A stretch of DNA of 64,000 bases from Paracyclopina nana. Its lineage: Eukaryota > Arthropoda > Copepoda > Cyclopoida > Cyclopettidae. The DNA is taken from NCBI GenBank assembly GCA_019096065.1, contig JAGUCH010000006.1, positions 4,484,001-4,548,000 of the forward strand, given 5' to 3'. The position numbers and the translations under genes are program-made. Shown piece after piece: positions 45,179 through 58,443 of this stretch (position 1 is the first letter of the stretch; each line of letters opens with the position of its first letter). Under the pieces are notes generated by a model. It had not been told where the DNA came from, made no database searches, and was given only the letters and a program-made list of their open reading frames with translations.

Positions 45179-48100
45179 AATATTGGGAAAATGCTCAAGC
45201 AGCAATGTAGCACAACGAAAATTATGGCAGATGGACAAATTGGTGACGGAAAAGTTGCGGAAAAGTTGTTTTGATAGGGCTCTTTGTTGTGCAAAAGTTC
45301 GCTGACACGATAATTGGCACGTTTTCAATGTATGACACCACAATTTTTGTCCCTTCTAGGTAAATAAAAAGGACTCGTATTTCAGCAAATATTTGAGACC
45401 TCGAGCTACTAGAAGCGAAACGGATGCTGTAATTTGACGACTTGTGGTGACCTCTGCAAAAAAACACTTGAATTTTTCATTCATTCTGCTCCGAAAAAAA
45501 ACTATAAAAAATTATTATAGCAGCTTAATGTAGCTTTCTCCCAATCAGCCGTAAAAGCTGTGCACGTGTTTGCAACTACTACATTTATAGCAAGTATTTC
45601 ATATTTGGGGTACGTCACTCAATTTTTCTTCTATTAGTAGATAGAAACGGATATTTATTTGGTGGAAATGAAAGCCCCACCCTATTGTGCAAATCAAAAG
45701 TAATGGCAGAGCTTTCAACAATATAACACTGCGCCGGAAATTCGATTATAAAAACTGGTGACACTAACACTAACAAGTCTATTCCCCCTTTATTGCACCA
45801 CATATTTGGAAGCCAGCCCATGGAACATGTAGCTGCAACAGCAAGATTGATTTTACGTAGCATTTTCACACCTTATTATGGCAAAATTGATGGATGAGCC
45901 TATAGGGATTTTATTTTCATTTTTTCTTTGGGGCTCTGAAAGCTTGCATGGGGAGTTTTCGCATTTAACTGCAACAATATTTTTTTGGTAAAAAATGCAT
46001 TGAGGTCAGCAAGCATGTTCCAAGATCCCTAATTAACTTTCAAACAAAGACAGATCAAGTAGCGTTTGATTTACCATAGAAACGCCATAAAGCTCTTTAT
46101 AATTGCAGCTTGTCCTGACAGTGTTGTCTGATCGATGGCATCGCAAAGAGATCATTATTTGAAGCACATTTACCACCAAGCTTGCATTGCACTGGACTCT
46201 AAGGTAGGATCGAAAATTAGGGTCATTGTGGTGCATTAATTACACAGAATAATGCTCGATCACACACCAACCACCGCTGGTGCTATTTGTGGCTTTTCCA
46301 ATAGGGCATATGTCGTGTCAATAAATTGATGGATCTGCACACTTTTGGCAGAATAAACAAACATTGCCATTATTGCATTATGGCACAGTAGTAAGCATCC
46401 CTAACTAATTTGGATGGCCATTGCTGCACATGCAGGTGGCTGTACGCTCGTATGTATCTGCTTTTCTCTTATTGCCAATGAGGGCTGGTCTTCTTCTGGA
46501 ATTCTGCACATTCTTAGGAATCTTAGTTGACATGAATCATTACGCAAGAACGATGATGCGCGCAAATAAATGCATTTTCGGGAGATATAAAAGCTCATCA
46601 TGGTACATTTTTGAAGTGAAATGCACCAAGGTCTCCTCTCTCTCTTTTTTGGACCAATTTGCCACAACAGCTAGGAAAATCCTGTCAAATTCGTCGCTTT
46701 TGAATAGCTGCTAAAATTATAGGCTATTTCTCCAGAAAGTGAGACACTAGTCGACATAAATCACCAATTTCCGCTTGGCTCGCGCATTGGAAAAGTCAGA
46801 AAACCAAAAAATTATACAGTAATTTTCTAATAGCTCCATTTGTCTCCTCTTCTAGAAGAAGATCCCTTTTCCATGCCAGCAAATCTGAAGGATGCATGCT
46901 TCAATGATTCTCTCCTTTCGTCATATGTAATTGAATAAATTCTGAGTCATACGACTACGGCAGTCAATAATTTGATTATTATTCCCCATTCTCGCGAATT
47001 TTGGCAAGTCGGAAAAAACTAGGGGGGTAAATTGAATTAGCCTGCTTAATGCTCTGGCAAAATCGCGTCCATATTTTTCCCGAGGCTTCAGAAGCTTCCA
47101 ACAAGCTGGCTTATGATTATGCATTCCTTATTTTGGGACTCTCAAGTCAGGAAAATTATGACAGAGTGGATTTGGCTCTAGGCGACTCATTTGAGATTTA
47201 TTGTCGGCGGCACCAACTTCCTGTGCCTCAACATGCAGCGCAGTCAAAATGGACACAAGTTCGTTTCGCAGTGGCAGCAGGAAACTTCGAAGTAGCCACC
47301 CTTTTCCATTTTATGGCCGAACCTGGTAGGTCAAACCATTCCCTTGAATTCACCTGAATTATGATGTAGTAGGTAAAAGGCTCTGTGCTGAAAATAGGGT
47401 GGCTTTTATCCCTGGGTGTTCTCGAGCTGCCATTCAAAGTGTGAAAAGGGAGAAAAGCTTTTCAGAGGGGAAATTCACTTCGAAGTGCAATTTTTCTTTT
47501 TTCGAATCACCAAATACTACTCATGTGTGAACAATATTTTTAAATTAGCTCGAGGAGAGCTCTTTTGGATGGTCAATGTGTCATTCTGTCACCTTCGTGT
47601 GTCCTTACAATTTTTTCCCAGGTTTAATTGCACATTTCTCTGACCTAGTCGCTTTTTTATTGTGCGGGGCAGTCACAACTTATCTTAAATCTCAATCTGC
47701 CCCAAGGACTGCTCCACTGGACGGAAGTTTAATAAGATTGAATCGAGCAAAAAATGCCTAATTAGGGCAATAAATGCCATCACACCTGTCCAGCTCTTTC
47801 ATCAGGAATGACAAGCCTTAAAATTGATGCTTATCCCATTTTTCAACAATGAATGGGAACTATTTAAAATAGCTGCTTTACCCATTGACTATCAATAGCA
47901 CCACGCGTACACGTGCTTTTTTAGCTGGTAATATGGTTCCCACTAATCCTACATGATCTCTTTATTCAAATACTGCAGCTATACTGGCAAAAAAGTATGT
48001 CAACGAATTCATTTTGACAGATGATCAAGCTTGTCAACCAATCTCCCCTAGCTATAAACTGAGTGCGTAGCAGTAGTTTTTAGATGCTATCGTAAATTCA

Positions 48101-49988
48101 GCATGCATATGCAAAAACACACTATAAAGGCTTCTTCTCCCCTCAACAGCTAAAGCGTCACTTCCAGATCAGGATCGTAATTGATCCCCATACTTCCATC
48201 CAAATCAGTTTCACTGGTGTGGTGGTGTGAAAATGAAATCGATAATATTGGTGACATGGTAAAATCCTCTTATCCTCGTTGTTCTGCTGCCGAAAAGTCT
48301 CATAAATCATGGTCTTGCACTTATTTGGCCGCCATATTGGTGAGGACAGGATTAATGGGTCGCGAGCGTTCCATATGGATGTAGTAATTCGAGTGATGAT
48401 GCCAAATGCTTAATAGTCACGATCAATTACGTGGAGAACTCGAGCAGCGCACTGGGTACGGTATAAAGCTTTCATTTATTCAGGGATAAAAGTGGGAGGT
48501 CACACAAAGTTGTGTAACCCTTATAGCATGCCGTTGTCGTTTGGTTTAGCTGTCAGCTGCGAACAGCTCAATTTCGATCTCTTTCATCTGTATTCCGAAT
48601 GCGGAAAATAGTACCATTTTTCAAGATACCACAACTGGATAACGACAAACGCGTAGCAAAATGGCAATAGCATGAGAGAAACTTTTCCAAGCTTGAATGC
48701 CTCATTTTTAATCTGCTCTCAACAGAAGTGTGAGAAAAGCCCCAATTTTCAGCTAGGATTTGAGTTCATTAGAATTTTGATAGGGCTCGATCCCTGAAAA
48801 GAACCGTTCGACCGCAAACTAAAAAAGCACCATGCTTCGTACTAGGTTACAATCATCAGCACTTCCTTTGTTGTAGCCAGAATTTCCAACCTAGCGAGGA
48901 GATATAACTATATACTATCCCTTTTTCTGCATGGGAATTTGAGCAGATGATGAACGTGTTACTCTGTTTTGATAGGGCATCAATACATAGCCGCGAGTGC
49001 AAATAGACTTTCCCTCTTTGGCACATTTCTCATATAGTAGTAGTAGGATACCAAGTAGATAATCAAGGTCAGGTTCATTTGCATTTTGATGAGTTAGAAA
49101 GCTGATGCTTTTTTTCCTGAGCTCAGAGACTCATTTCCTCTTCTTCTCAATTGACTTTTATTCTTGCTGAGCCGGCTTTCCCGTGGCAGCACAATACAAT
49201 AAAGCTGGGCTCCTAGGATAATTAATGAATAGAGCAGGTCTCTTCTCTTTACGACGAGGCTTACGGTTTTATCTGGCAGTCAATACATTTTATGCCATTC
49301 ATAGTATAGCAGGAACGGGCTGTTTACCTTCCTCATCTCAAGCAGAAATACGTGGCAGCTGCAAAATCGTTCTCCACCCTCCAATTTTGAGCTTGATTTA
49401 GCTAAAAGGCTGGATAGAAGATGAATAAATCTTGGAATCAGCAAGAAAGCTTTCATCACACCTAAGGTGGTATTTTTGTAAGGATTTCAAAGATAATTGG
49501 AACGAAAGCCGTCAGGAGCTAGGAGAGTTGGGAGAAAAAGTAATCATTTTTTAACCCTTTTCTAAGCACGAAGATTAAGTTGGAGTCAGCGAATGGGGTT
49601 GAATCTCTCCCTTCATTCATCATGGATACTCGAATGTCTTACTTCCTCTCGTAGTCGTTTCCTAGTAGACCCTTTTAGGTGTATACTTGACATGCTCTGG
49701 GTCTCTTCAATGGAGAAGGAGGAAGAAGACCAACATAACAAAAGATTCATTCTTCATCATTTGTTCCTCTGATCCTCTCCAAAGAATCGGATATTGAAAG
49801 AGAGGGTGGAGAATTAGAGAGAGATTGCTGCAGTGCTTTTATCATTGTGCTGCTTTGGCAGCCCATGAAGTTTCCTGGTCTTGTTTTCTTGTGATCCATG
49901 AGAGTCAAAGAGTTCTAAACCTATGGCATTACTGTTTTATGCATGAATTGCCATGTTTTTTTGGGTGTCTGAAATGCAAACGCTAATA
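45179..49988. other. Long non-coding interval
   Basis: About 4.8 kb of AT-rich DNA. ORFs up to about 100 codons (for example 47049-47357) have no domain, signal or splice context. A TATAAA is present near 48053-48058, but no following exon could be supported. Confidence 0.4.
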
Positions 49989-50140
49989 GCCCGGTTCCAA
50001 CACGGGAAATCAGCATAGTGCAGTGCGGTAAACCAGTTAAGTCAGATCGAGCTGAGCGCGCGAGCTAGCTGTGACCTGACTATGCTAAAAAGTCAAGTTA
50101 CGTCTCTTGACTATGCTGATTTACCATGTTGGAACCGGGC
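49989..50140. mobile_element. 152 bp palindromic MITE flanked by TA
   Basis: Ends are GCCCGGTTCCAACA and its reverse complement, extending as a near-perfect inverted repeat of about 33 bp (TAAATCAGCATAGT region). TA dinucleotides flank both sides (49987-49988, 50141-50142), as expected for a Tc1/mariner-type MITE. The centre is GC-rich and non-coding. Confidence 0.75.
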
Positions 50141-50958
50141 TAATGATGTGGAGCTGCCTGAAAATCTGGCCTAATGAGATTCTTCCAGATGCCAGATAGA
50201 AATAGATTGTTAGGACCTTGAGGCTGTTATTCCATTTTCTTCTAGGAGTAGGACGATGATTGGGGGGACAAGGAAATAGGGTCAGAAGGAAAGGGCAGAA
50301 AAGACTCACGTATTGACAAGAAAAGGGAATAAAAGGTGCAACTTGCAACAAATGTGCATTTTCTCCGAGCATGATAATAACGACGGACACAAAAGAAGAT
50401 TGCATGATTTCTTATCATCTTATGGTGATTCAAGCCATATGCTATCAATTCTTATCTCTAATTAGCTTTTGCTAGACATAATTACACCCATGTTTTGTGC
50501 AGTGTCGTATAAAAAGCGCATCAGTAGCACATAGGAGTATCTGGCAATTCAGGAGAGTTAATCAAGAATGTATATAGTGTGGTGTGACGAATCTGGCCTC
50601 GTTTCTTTTCATCAATTTGAGCTGGGAGTAATAATGGCACATTGCTTTTTGCTCGCGTAACGCAGTACATTGTAGCAACAATTCTGCTAAGTGATTAATG
50701 ACATGTTGATCGAGAGGGTTCGTGATGCCATTATTGCATTCCTAGATGCATTTTCATGAACATTCGGGATGTACGCGTAATTTATGCAATGGGATATGTA
50801 TCGATACAGTCCATTGTAGGGTCACAAGATATCCTCGTGGAAACCGTTTCATTTCAATGTAAATCAATTTAGGATATGGTGGCCTGTAAGCTTCTAATGG
50901 CGGACCTTTCGATAGCGAGGCTCTTATGAAAGCAGCCGGCCAGGGCTCCACTACAATA
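50141..50958. other. Non-coding interval between MITEs
   Basis: About 0.8 kb. A minus-strand ORF (50121-50405) meets a donor-like GTGAGT, but the putative exon has no recognisable product. Nothing else seen. Confidence 0.35.
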
Positions 50959-51340
50959 GCTTGTTCTCATAAAACTCAGTAAGGCAGGCAATAAGCAAAG
51001 CAAGGCACTTTGGAAGCTCATAACTCAGTAAGTACTGAGCCGATTGGAACCAAATTTGGAGGTATTCATTAGAGCATATTGAAGAATCTACATGCAAAAT
51101 TTCATCCGGATCAGAGAACTCTAAGGAGGTGGCTGATTTTTCTCCTTTGCTTAACTGATTTGCCTTACTTTCAGTAAGGCGGCCTTAGTGTTCTCCAATC
51201 CGGATGAAAATTGGCATGACTATTCTTCAATATGACCTTATGAATTCCTCCAATTTTGGTTCCAATCGGACGAGTAGATGCTGAGATATGAGCGTGCAAA
51301 GTGCCTTGCTTACCTTACAGAAATGTTAATGAGAACAAGC
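50959..51340. mobile_element. 382 bp hairpin MITE, copy A
   Basis: Starts GCTTGTTCTCAT and ends ATGAGAACAAGC, flanked by TA on both sides. The two halves are imperfect inverted copies of each other along almost their whole length (both contain AAGTGCCTTGC, CGATTGGAACCAAATTT and CATCCGGAT-type segments). The centre is near CTTACTTTCAGTAAGG. A second copy is at 55354. Confidence 0.82.
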
Positions 51341-54300
51341 TAATAACAAACTTCCTTGTGCATAAGGAACCTTCTTGTCCACATCCATTCGATAAGCTGG
51401 CACCGTGATGGAAGAAAAACATCATTTTGCCTCCCTTGAGACCCCAATGGAAGAAAGCAGCCCAATCCTTTAAAGTGTGCTCTCCTCCATATAGCAGTCG
51501 TTTTGGTTGTAATGGCAATTTTTCGCACATGTCGCCATATCATCTACGGCTACACCACAAATATAACAACAACAGCTTTCGTGCACAGTATAATAATAAT
51601 CGTCCCAAATTGCCACGAGACAGCTAAACGCATGGCTCGTGTCCCTGCTGAAGAAACTCGTACCATAAGTCTCAAGATTGTTTCCCTTTCCCTGGGGGGA
51701 AATATTTTCCCCGTAATACAAGAGGGATTTGAAATTCATTTGGACGTAGTACAAGAATTTGGCCGTTTTGATCGCGAAGGGATGATGATGAGAGCCACAT
51801 AAACTTTGTGTGCCAAGGGGATGAAAGCACCACGAGCGAGCTCTGATAATAGAAAGCTATGTCGGAGAAGGATCCATAGAATTTGGAATAAAGATACAGC
51901 GTGACGTGAAGTAAGTGCGAGCAGATGTGTTCCCGTTTAAATCCCACATATACTACTATGCACTACTTCGTACATATAGGAGAATTATTAACGCCCTTGT
52001 AATTTTTGCTCGGATTGACGTAATTGAACCAAATCCGATTGCCAATCCGCACATAAAAAGAGACACTTTTTTACTGAAGAGCTACATTGCAGGCGTATAA
52101 TAGGGATTAGTTGCATTCCTGGAATAATTTTGAAAGCCAGTGCAAGCGTGATGGTCCTTGAAAAAATTGAGGATCAAGGCAGAATTTTCGATGAAACAGA
52201 GTTTTTTGAACTGAGCACACGTGTCGCATTCGATCGGAAATGTGTGTTTCTTGACATTCTATACATGTAGTACAGGCTCCAGTGTATTGGTATACGTGGT
52301 ATGTGCATTTTTTGCTGCCCATCTGATTGGCGATTGTCATTCTGTGCATGCAGCAAATATGGGTAAATCAGCAAAACTGCATCATTTCGGAGTCACCCAG
52401 CACCATCAGAGCTGCTTTCAACCCCAGCAACGACGCATGCAGCCATATACGCAACTTTAGTACAAAGTACAGCTGTGTCTGAAAGTGACGGAGTGGAGTA
52501 AATGGGGTGTGAAGAGCCATAGTAGTAGTTCTAGGTCTGTGGAATCCCCTAGTTTCGTCAATATTAATGTGGAATGGTCTGCTAGCGAGAAAGCCAAGTC
52601 CAATTTGTCAGGGATTTCTAAAGACACTGATGAATAATACTACGTGACTCCATCTCCTTCTGTTATAATCGCACCAATTCTTTAAAGTGATAAGGAGCCT
52701 GGAGTTTTTGCTCTGCCCTACTTCAATCCATTATGGCTTGTAATTGAAACGTTTTCATCAACGAAGACGACGACTGCGAAGAAGAAGCTTGCAGCATTGA
52801 AGCATCATTAAGATTTTCCGTTGTTTTATAGCCGCGAGAAATCTTTGTGGTAATTTTTTGGCCTCGGGGGGAAATAGGGTACAGTATATGCTACTCAAGA
52901 ACAAATCATTTGTGGTCTCAAATTCAAATTTCGAGTCATAAAAGAAGCTGCTGAGTTTTATTTATTATCGGGAATTCAGTCATGATGTTCTGTGAGAAAT
53001 GGATCGCATGCTGCAATTTATGGCCCTAAAACATCCCTCAATGCATGCGCGTGTGTGTGTGATATCGCAAAAACGATCCGGAATACGACTTGCCCTGTAA
53101 CATGCTTTTTTTTAAAGAGCAAGTGAGAGAGTAAAAAAGCACTTTTGTGGATTTTAGAAATGGCGGCAGAAATCAAACAAAATAAGAGGCAAAAACTCAT
53201 TTATCTTGCTTATCGAGCTGCTCTTAGGCAATCTGGACAAAAAAATCGACTGAGATCTGGACATGAACAATTCACGAGCATGTATGCGTATGTAGTGCAA
53301 ATAATAAATCATGTTCGCGCGTAATTTTGATTAATCCAGAAGTTAATTGAGATTTTCAATATTTTCGGCCGAGCAAGTTTTCTCCCATCAGCGTACGGTG
53401 TCGACTATCTTCATAAATCTAGTGAGCTGTCCCATAATTCATGGCGAGAGGCAATAATTATCATAAAAGCTTTTGGAGCCAATATTTTATGATATCAGTT
53501 TGTTACAGAGTGACAAAGGCTTCCGACACTTGAGTAAAAAAGGTGGCTGGACACGCCCATTTTTTCCTCTCGAAAGTTCCTTGACCAATATTAATTATTG
53601 TCCATTTTTTGCTAGCTACAAGTTTTTGATTTGAGTTGCACAGTCATTGCCTATTGCCCATGGTCTTCTAAGTAAGCACTATGTGCACCTGGTCTGTAAT
53701 TACAGCAAATTGCTCACCTATAAACTTAATGCCATCGATGAAGAAAAATGCTCGTGTAGCTACATTTACGCGCAGTAATCAAACTTTTGGGTGATTTCAT
53801 CTTGTTACCAGTATTTTTATACATTGTGCTAAGGGCCTAGAGATATGATGGTCACTTTTTACAGCTTCTTTGATCCATTGTTCAAAACGTGATTGAACAG
53901 AAATTAAGCTTTGGAATAGAAATGAGCTTGCAGAAGACGAACTGAAGTAGCCATGGCAGGAGTAGGCCCCAATTGAATTTTAAATCTAATTCTGTCTCGA
54001 AAATCTTGATGTGTTGCTCCAGGGAATACTTAATTATATTGACAGGTTCTGAAAAATACTTCTTTAAACAGAAACACACAATTTTGCTCAGCAAATGTAA
54101 TAATCTGCTGCTGCAAAAGCACTAATGGCTCAATTTTCCCTAGATTTCACTTTTGGCTCTTCACAATAAAATGACGAATGATGAAAATGCTACCGACACA
54201 CTTTGCAAATAGAGGCACAACTATTCAATCATCATTATTACCTTTGAACAAAGGGCGAGAACACAACAAAGCCACTTGGTTCCAAATAATTTGTCACTAC

Positions 54301-55353
54301 TTTTGCCTTTTCACTGGAATTCATCATTATTGCATGAAGAGGATGTTCAAGGGGAGTGTCTTATGACAGGCCGCAACTGATAATTTTCATGACATATCGA
54401 CGCCAAGGGAAAATTCTCATCAATAATTGTTGCTTGAACGAATTCGTCACACCATTCCCCACACTCTGGGTAATTTGGGCTGCAGCCCAAAACGACGCAT
54501 TCAGGGGTACAAAGTACGTTAATTAAGATACATTTCTATGATTGGAAGAAATAATTGGGGCTTAGAAAGCAGTTGTTTGTCGACTACCCATAGTGCTCTA
54601 GTAGTGTTGTAAGCTTTTGGGTAGCAGCGTAGAAAACCATAATCTTTGCTGGTTGATCTGACGCCCTCAGCAAATCACGGTTTTTGAGGTCTAATGGTAT
54701 CAAAAAGAGCTCTCCAAGCTCCATGATGAGGAGGGAACACAACGTTTTTCTAATCAGCTGTCAAACGCATGAGGGATTGGAAATTGGGCCAAATCAAAAC
54801 AATCATAAATCAAGAACTGTTTTATCAGCGAGCTTGATCTTAATACATTGAATTTTTGATTTATGGTAATTCGAGCCAAAATTAACGGACGACAACGGCG
54901 ATGAAAAAAGATGCCCCATTTGAGCCCAGTCATTTACTTTTTCGTTGCAGAGAAGAAGATGGTTTTTGATGGGAGGAGAGGAAGAAAATTGCTCTTTCAA
55001 CATTTCGGTCAATCTCATTTTCTTCATTAGCTTTGGCAAAAGTCACTCAGTCATCTAATGTATTGATGTTCTGCAGTCGCAACGACTTTTGGCTTTATCT
55101 CAATCCTAACGGCCATTTCAAGGTACTCGGCTACCGCGACTCAGCCAACAAAACATCTCAACTGGTAACTATGAGATATTGAAGGCAATTTTCGCGCAAA
55201 AAGCATTGGGGACAAACAAGGACCTCCAGCTGAGACGGCAGCTCGTAGATTGATGATTCTCACGGTTTACCAGCTTTTGAGGGGGATTAATCTCGCATTA
55301 TGGGGTCCTACTAACTGCAATATATTGGCTTGACGGATGTTTTGCTAATAATA
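51341..55353. other. Long non-coding interval between the two hairpin MITEs
   Basis: About 4 kb, AT-rich, with only short ORFs on both strands and a small GTGTGTGT run near 53050. No gene, RNA or element could be supported. Confidence 0.4.
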
Positions 55354-55735
55354 GCTTGTTCTCATAAACATTTCTATAAGGTAAGCAAGGCACTTTGCGC
55401 GCTTATATCTCAGCATCTACTCGTCCGATTGGAACCAAATTTGGAGGAATTCATAAGGACGTATTGAAGAATCTTCATGCCAATTTTCATCCGGATTGGA
55501 GGACGCTGAGGCCGCCTTACTGAAAGTGAGGCAAATCAGTTAAGCAAAGGAGAAAAATCAGCCACCTCCTTAGAGTTCTCCGATCCGGATGAAAATTGGC
55601 ATGAAGATTCTTCAATATGCTCTTATGAATCCCTCCAAATTTGGTTCCAATCGGCTCAATACTTACTGAGCTATGAGCTTCCAAAGTGCCTTGCTTTGCT
55701 TACCGCCTGCCTTACTGAGTTTTATGAGAACAAGC
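55354..55735. mobile_element. 382 bp hairpin MITE, copy B (inverted relative to copy A)
   Basis: Has the same length as copy A and the same ends GCTTGTTCTCAT/ATGAGAACAAGC. Its left half matches the reverse complement of copy A's right half (CATTTCTATAAGG versus CATTTCTGTAAGG), so it lies in the opposite orientation. It is preceded by TA. The right flank is TT, so the duplication has been altered. Confidence 0.82.
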
Positions 55736-57695
55736 TTATCACGTGTTTTAAGAATCCCCATCGCACTAAACTCTCAAATTGCCCCAACAGGTGGCAAATG
55801 AAAAAGGATGCTCAAAAGGCGCGACAATTTCGCATCAGCATTAGATGACTGATTATTGGGCCAATCTCGCATAGTGCTATTGAGTGAGGGATCGAAAATT
55901 GAGTCATTCCACCTCAAGGACGATTGAGGGGCTCTTATTATGTGGCTAATTAGCTCGATCCCATCAATAATAGCAGGATGACTTTTCATTATTTTTCATG
56001 GGGCATGAATTTTTGGTCACGTGTGACATTGAACGGGTCGCCAACAATGAAATATTAGACAAGATAGGTAGACCTCCAAGCAGCAGTCTGCTCTTTTACA
56101 AGCTTTTGATGCCTTTTATTGTGAGCATAAAACGAGCTACTTTTTAAAAGCATTATGCTCTCTTCATCTACCTAAAAAAGAGATAGGTAGTGAATGTTGA
56201 AATTCAAGCCTCTGGCAGCATTAATTTGGAGTACATTTTTTTGGTTGAAAGGAATCTGTCGAATTGGGGACAAAAACCGTTGCGAGATGACCAATTACAT
56301 TTTATGGCAGTGAAGAAAATGTCTTGACAGTCAATTTAGCAGTCATAGAAGGAATTAAGCTCTAGATGACTTGGGCCGCGAGGTGAAGCCACGAAATACC
56401 AAAGGACAGTTGATATGGCGGTGGTGGTGACAATAAAACGCCTAATTCTTCACGATTTGATGATGGCGATGACGACTACAATGGGTGCCTTGGACAATCA
56501 TCTGAGCTCGCGTTGAAATCTCTCTTTTTCACGGCCAAGTTTCAACAAAAGTTTTATTCATATTTTATTGAAGCCTTTCAAGGCTATGGTAGCAGCAGCC
56601 AAAGATGATGATACTCTGTGGTCAAGAAATGCAAATAGAAACTAATTAGCATTTTTACACGCCACTCACGTATTCTTGAGGGGGAGCGTTCAATTAAGAT
56701 AGACCCTGCAAGGTCAACATTGATTGAAAATTGTATCAGAATCATTTCAGAATCCAAGACCTCCCACAACCATTCATTACAGCTCTTTTTTACTTGCACA
56801 TTTGAAATATATGGAACTTGTGTGTGGTGTACATTATTTGTGTGGGAAATAACCCTAACTGCTACAGCTTTTATACATGTGGTCATTATTTCCCCTTAAT
56901 TTGATTACTCTTTAATAACATAGAAAATATCCGGCCGAAGCATTAATAATAAAAGCAAGCTCATCCTGGGTAAATAAGGGGTTAACAAAGTAGCATGGCG
57001 CAAGCTTTACAAATTGGCGGCAAAATTACAGACAAACACCTTTGGCAAATGTGTGCAATTATTCGGCATAGACCGATATGTGAATGCTCTAAAGGCTACA
57101 GTGCGTAAATACACTCGCTCATTAAACTGAGCATTGTATCATTTGATCATGATGAGGCTTTTTTCAGCCCAGCCGAATTCATTACTTCTGCCAGAAATAG
57201 ATTAGCAGACAGCACAATGGTGTAATTAAGCCACTGGGTCCAATTTCAAAGGCACCCCAATCCAAAAAAAGAGCTTTGGACAAAAAAGGGAAGAAGAGAA
57301 TCTCGAAATGATCCATTGTTCACGATATAGCCACCTTTTCCTCGTCCATCCCTAGTTTGTGAGAATGAATCATTGCCACCAACCCGAGCCACCTCGAGTC
57401 TTGTAATTAGAGGCTTTCGAAAGCCGGACCGGCAAAAATTGTTGATCACAGGAATTACGGTGGTCGCGGTGGTTCGGGGAGGAAGTCCTTGGACATCATT
57501 TGGTCACAAATTGGTGGCGTTTTTTGCAGCTAGCCAATTGGCAGAGGGTCATATGGTGACCATGATCGCCACCACCATCATCATCATCGTTTTTGTTGAG
57601 AAATTTAACTCCAGCTGGGTAAAAGGTGCGAAGATATCCACGGGAGGTTTTCCTCCACTCAACATTTAACTCTAGGGCTGATGTTGTGCCTGGGA
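55736..57695. other. Non-coding interval, 3' flank of the membrane-protein gene
   Basis: About 2 kb of AT-rich DNA. A minus-strand ORF (56584-56886) ends near a GTGAGT, but no matching exon was found. The part nearest 57.7 kb should be the 3' UTR of the gene that follows. Confidence 0.35.
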
Positions 57696-58443
57696 TCACC
57701 AGCAGCAAAAGGAATTAGAAACAAATGGCTTCGATCCTTTTGTGCTCAAAGTCGGCCTCATACTGGGATGAAAGATGTTCTGGAAACAATTGGCTAAATT
57801 ACTTTTTTCTCTATACTTACAACTGTGATGAGTCCAAAGCTCATCATCATCTAGAGGTAAGCTTTTTCTATTGATCAGCTGCGGTAGTATGCCTCACCAT
57901 CAAGATGACACTCAACATGTAGAACAACATTCCTTTAGTCGGTTGGATCTTGGGGTAGGTGTCATTGGAAATTAGAGGATGCACCGCAGCTTCAAAATTA
58001 TTGTTGGAAATTCCAATCCCCTTGAATGTTGTGACAACACATATCACAGATGTTGGGGCTTTTTTAAGGTTTGTTATCACAGCAAACATATCCATTTTCA
58101 GCCAAATATTTCGAGACAAGAGAAGCCAAAAATGTACAAACTCGTAAATCATGAGGAATCGAATTTGCATAGCTGCAAGATACCAAAGGTTTTGTTGCGC
58201 AAGTTTGGTCTTGCCGCACCACAAATAGAATGCAAGGATTAAGGCAAAAATCTCGGCTATGGCAAAGTGTGTAAAAACGCCATAAAATTCGACTACATTT
58301 AGTGCAACAATGACTAGTTATTGATAATCTCGTAAGCTCGGGGAATTACCAGAAGCTTGAGCATGTTTGGCAGGTGAGTGCAATTACTACTACTACAAAC
58401 TCGATCCTCAAACGAACTCCGCACTGTTGTATTATAGTTCATT
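57696..58443 (-). CDS. Probable small multi-pass membrane protein (unknown family)
   Basis: Downstream exons are well supported: one ending at 57898 (donor GTGAGG), a 30 nt microexon 57821-57850 (MMMSFGLITV, acceptor CTCTAG, donor GTAAGT) and a terminal exon 57696-57779 (NIFHPS...FCCW), all phase 0. The larger exon (up to 58313 if acceptor AACTAG is used) encodes EFYGVFTHFAIAEIFALILAF, then YLAAMQIRFLMIYEFVHFWLLL and GMLFYMLSVILM, each a likely membrane helix. An upstream exon starts at 58443 (acceptor TTTTCCTTAG) with an ATG at 58442 and NYNTT and NCT glycosylation sequons; its donor could be at about 58396 or 58349, so this join is unsure. The product would be roughly 190 residues with about four helices. 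I do not recognise the family. Confidence 0.5.

Noticed and set aside
47049..47357. Plus-strand ORF of 102 codons
   Set aside because: No family features and no splice or promoter context. An overlapping antisense ORF is equally open.
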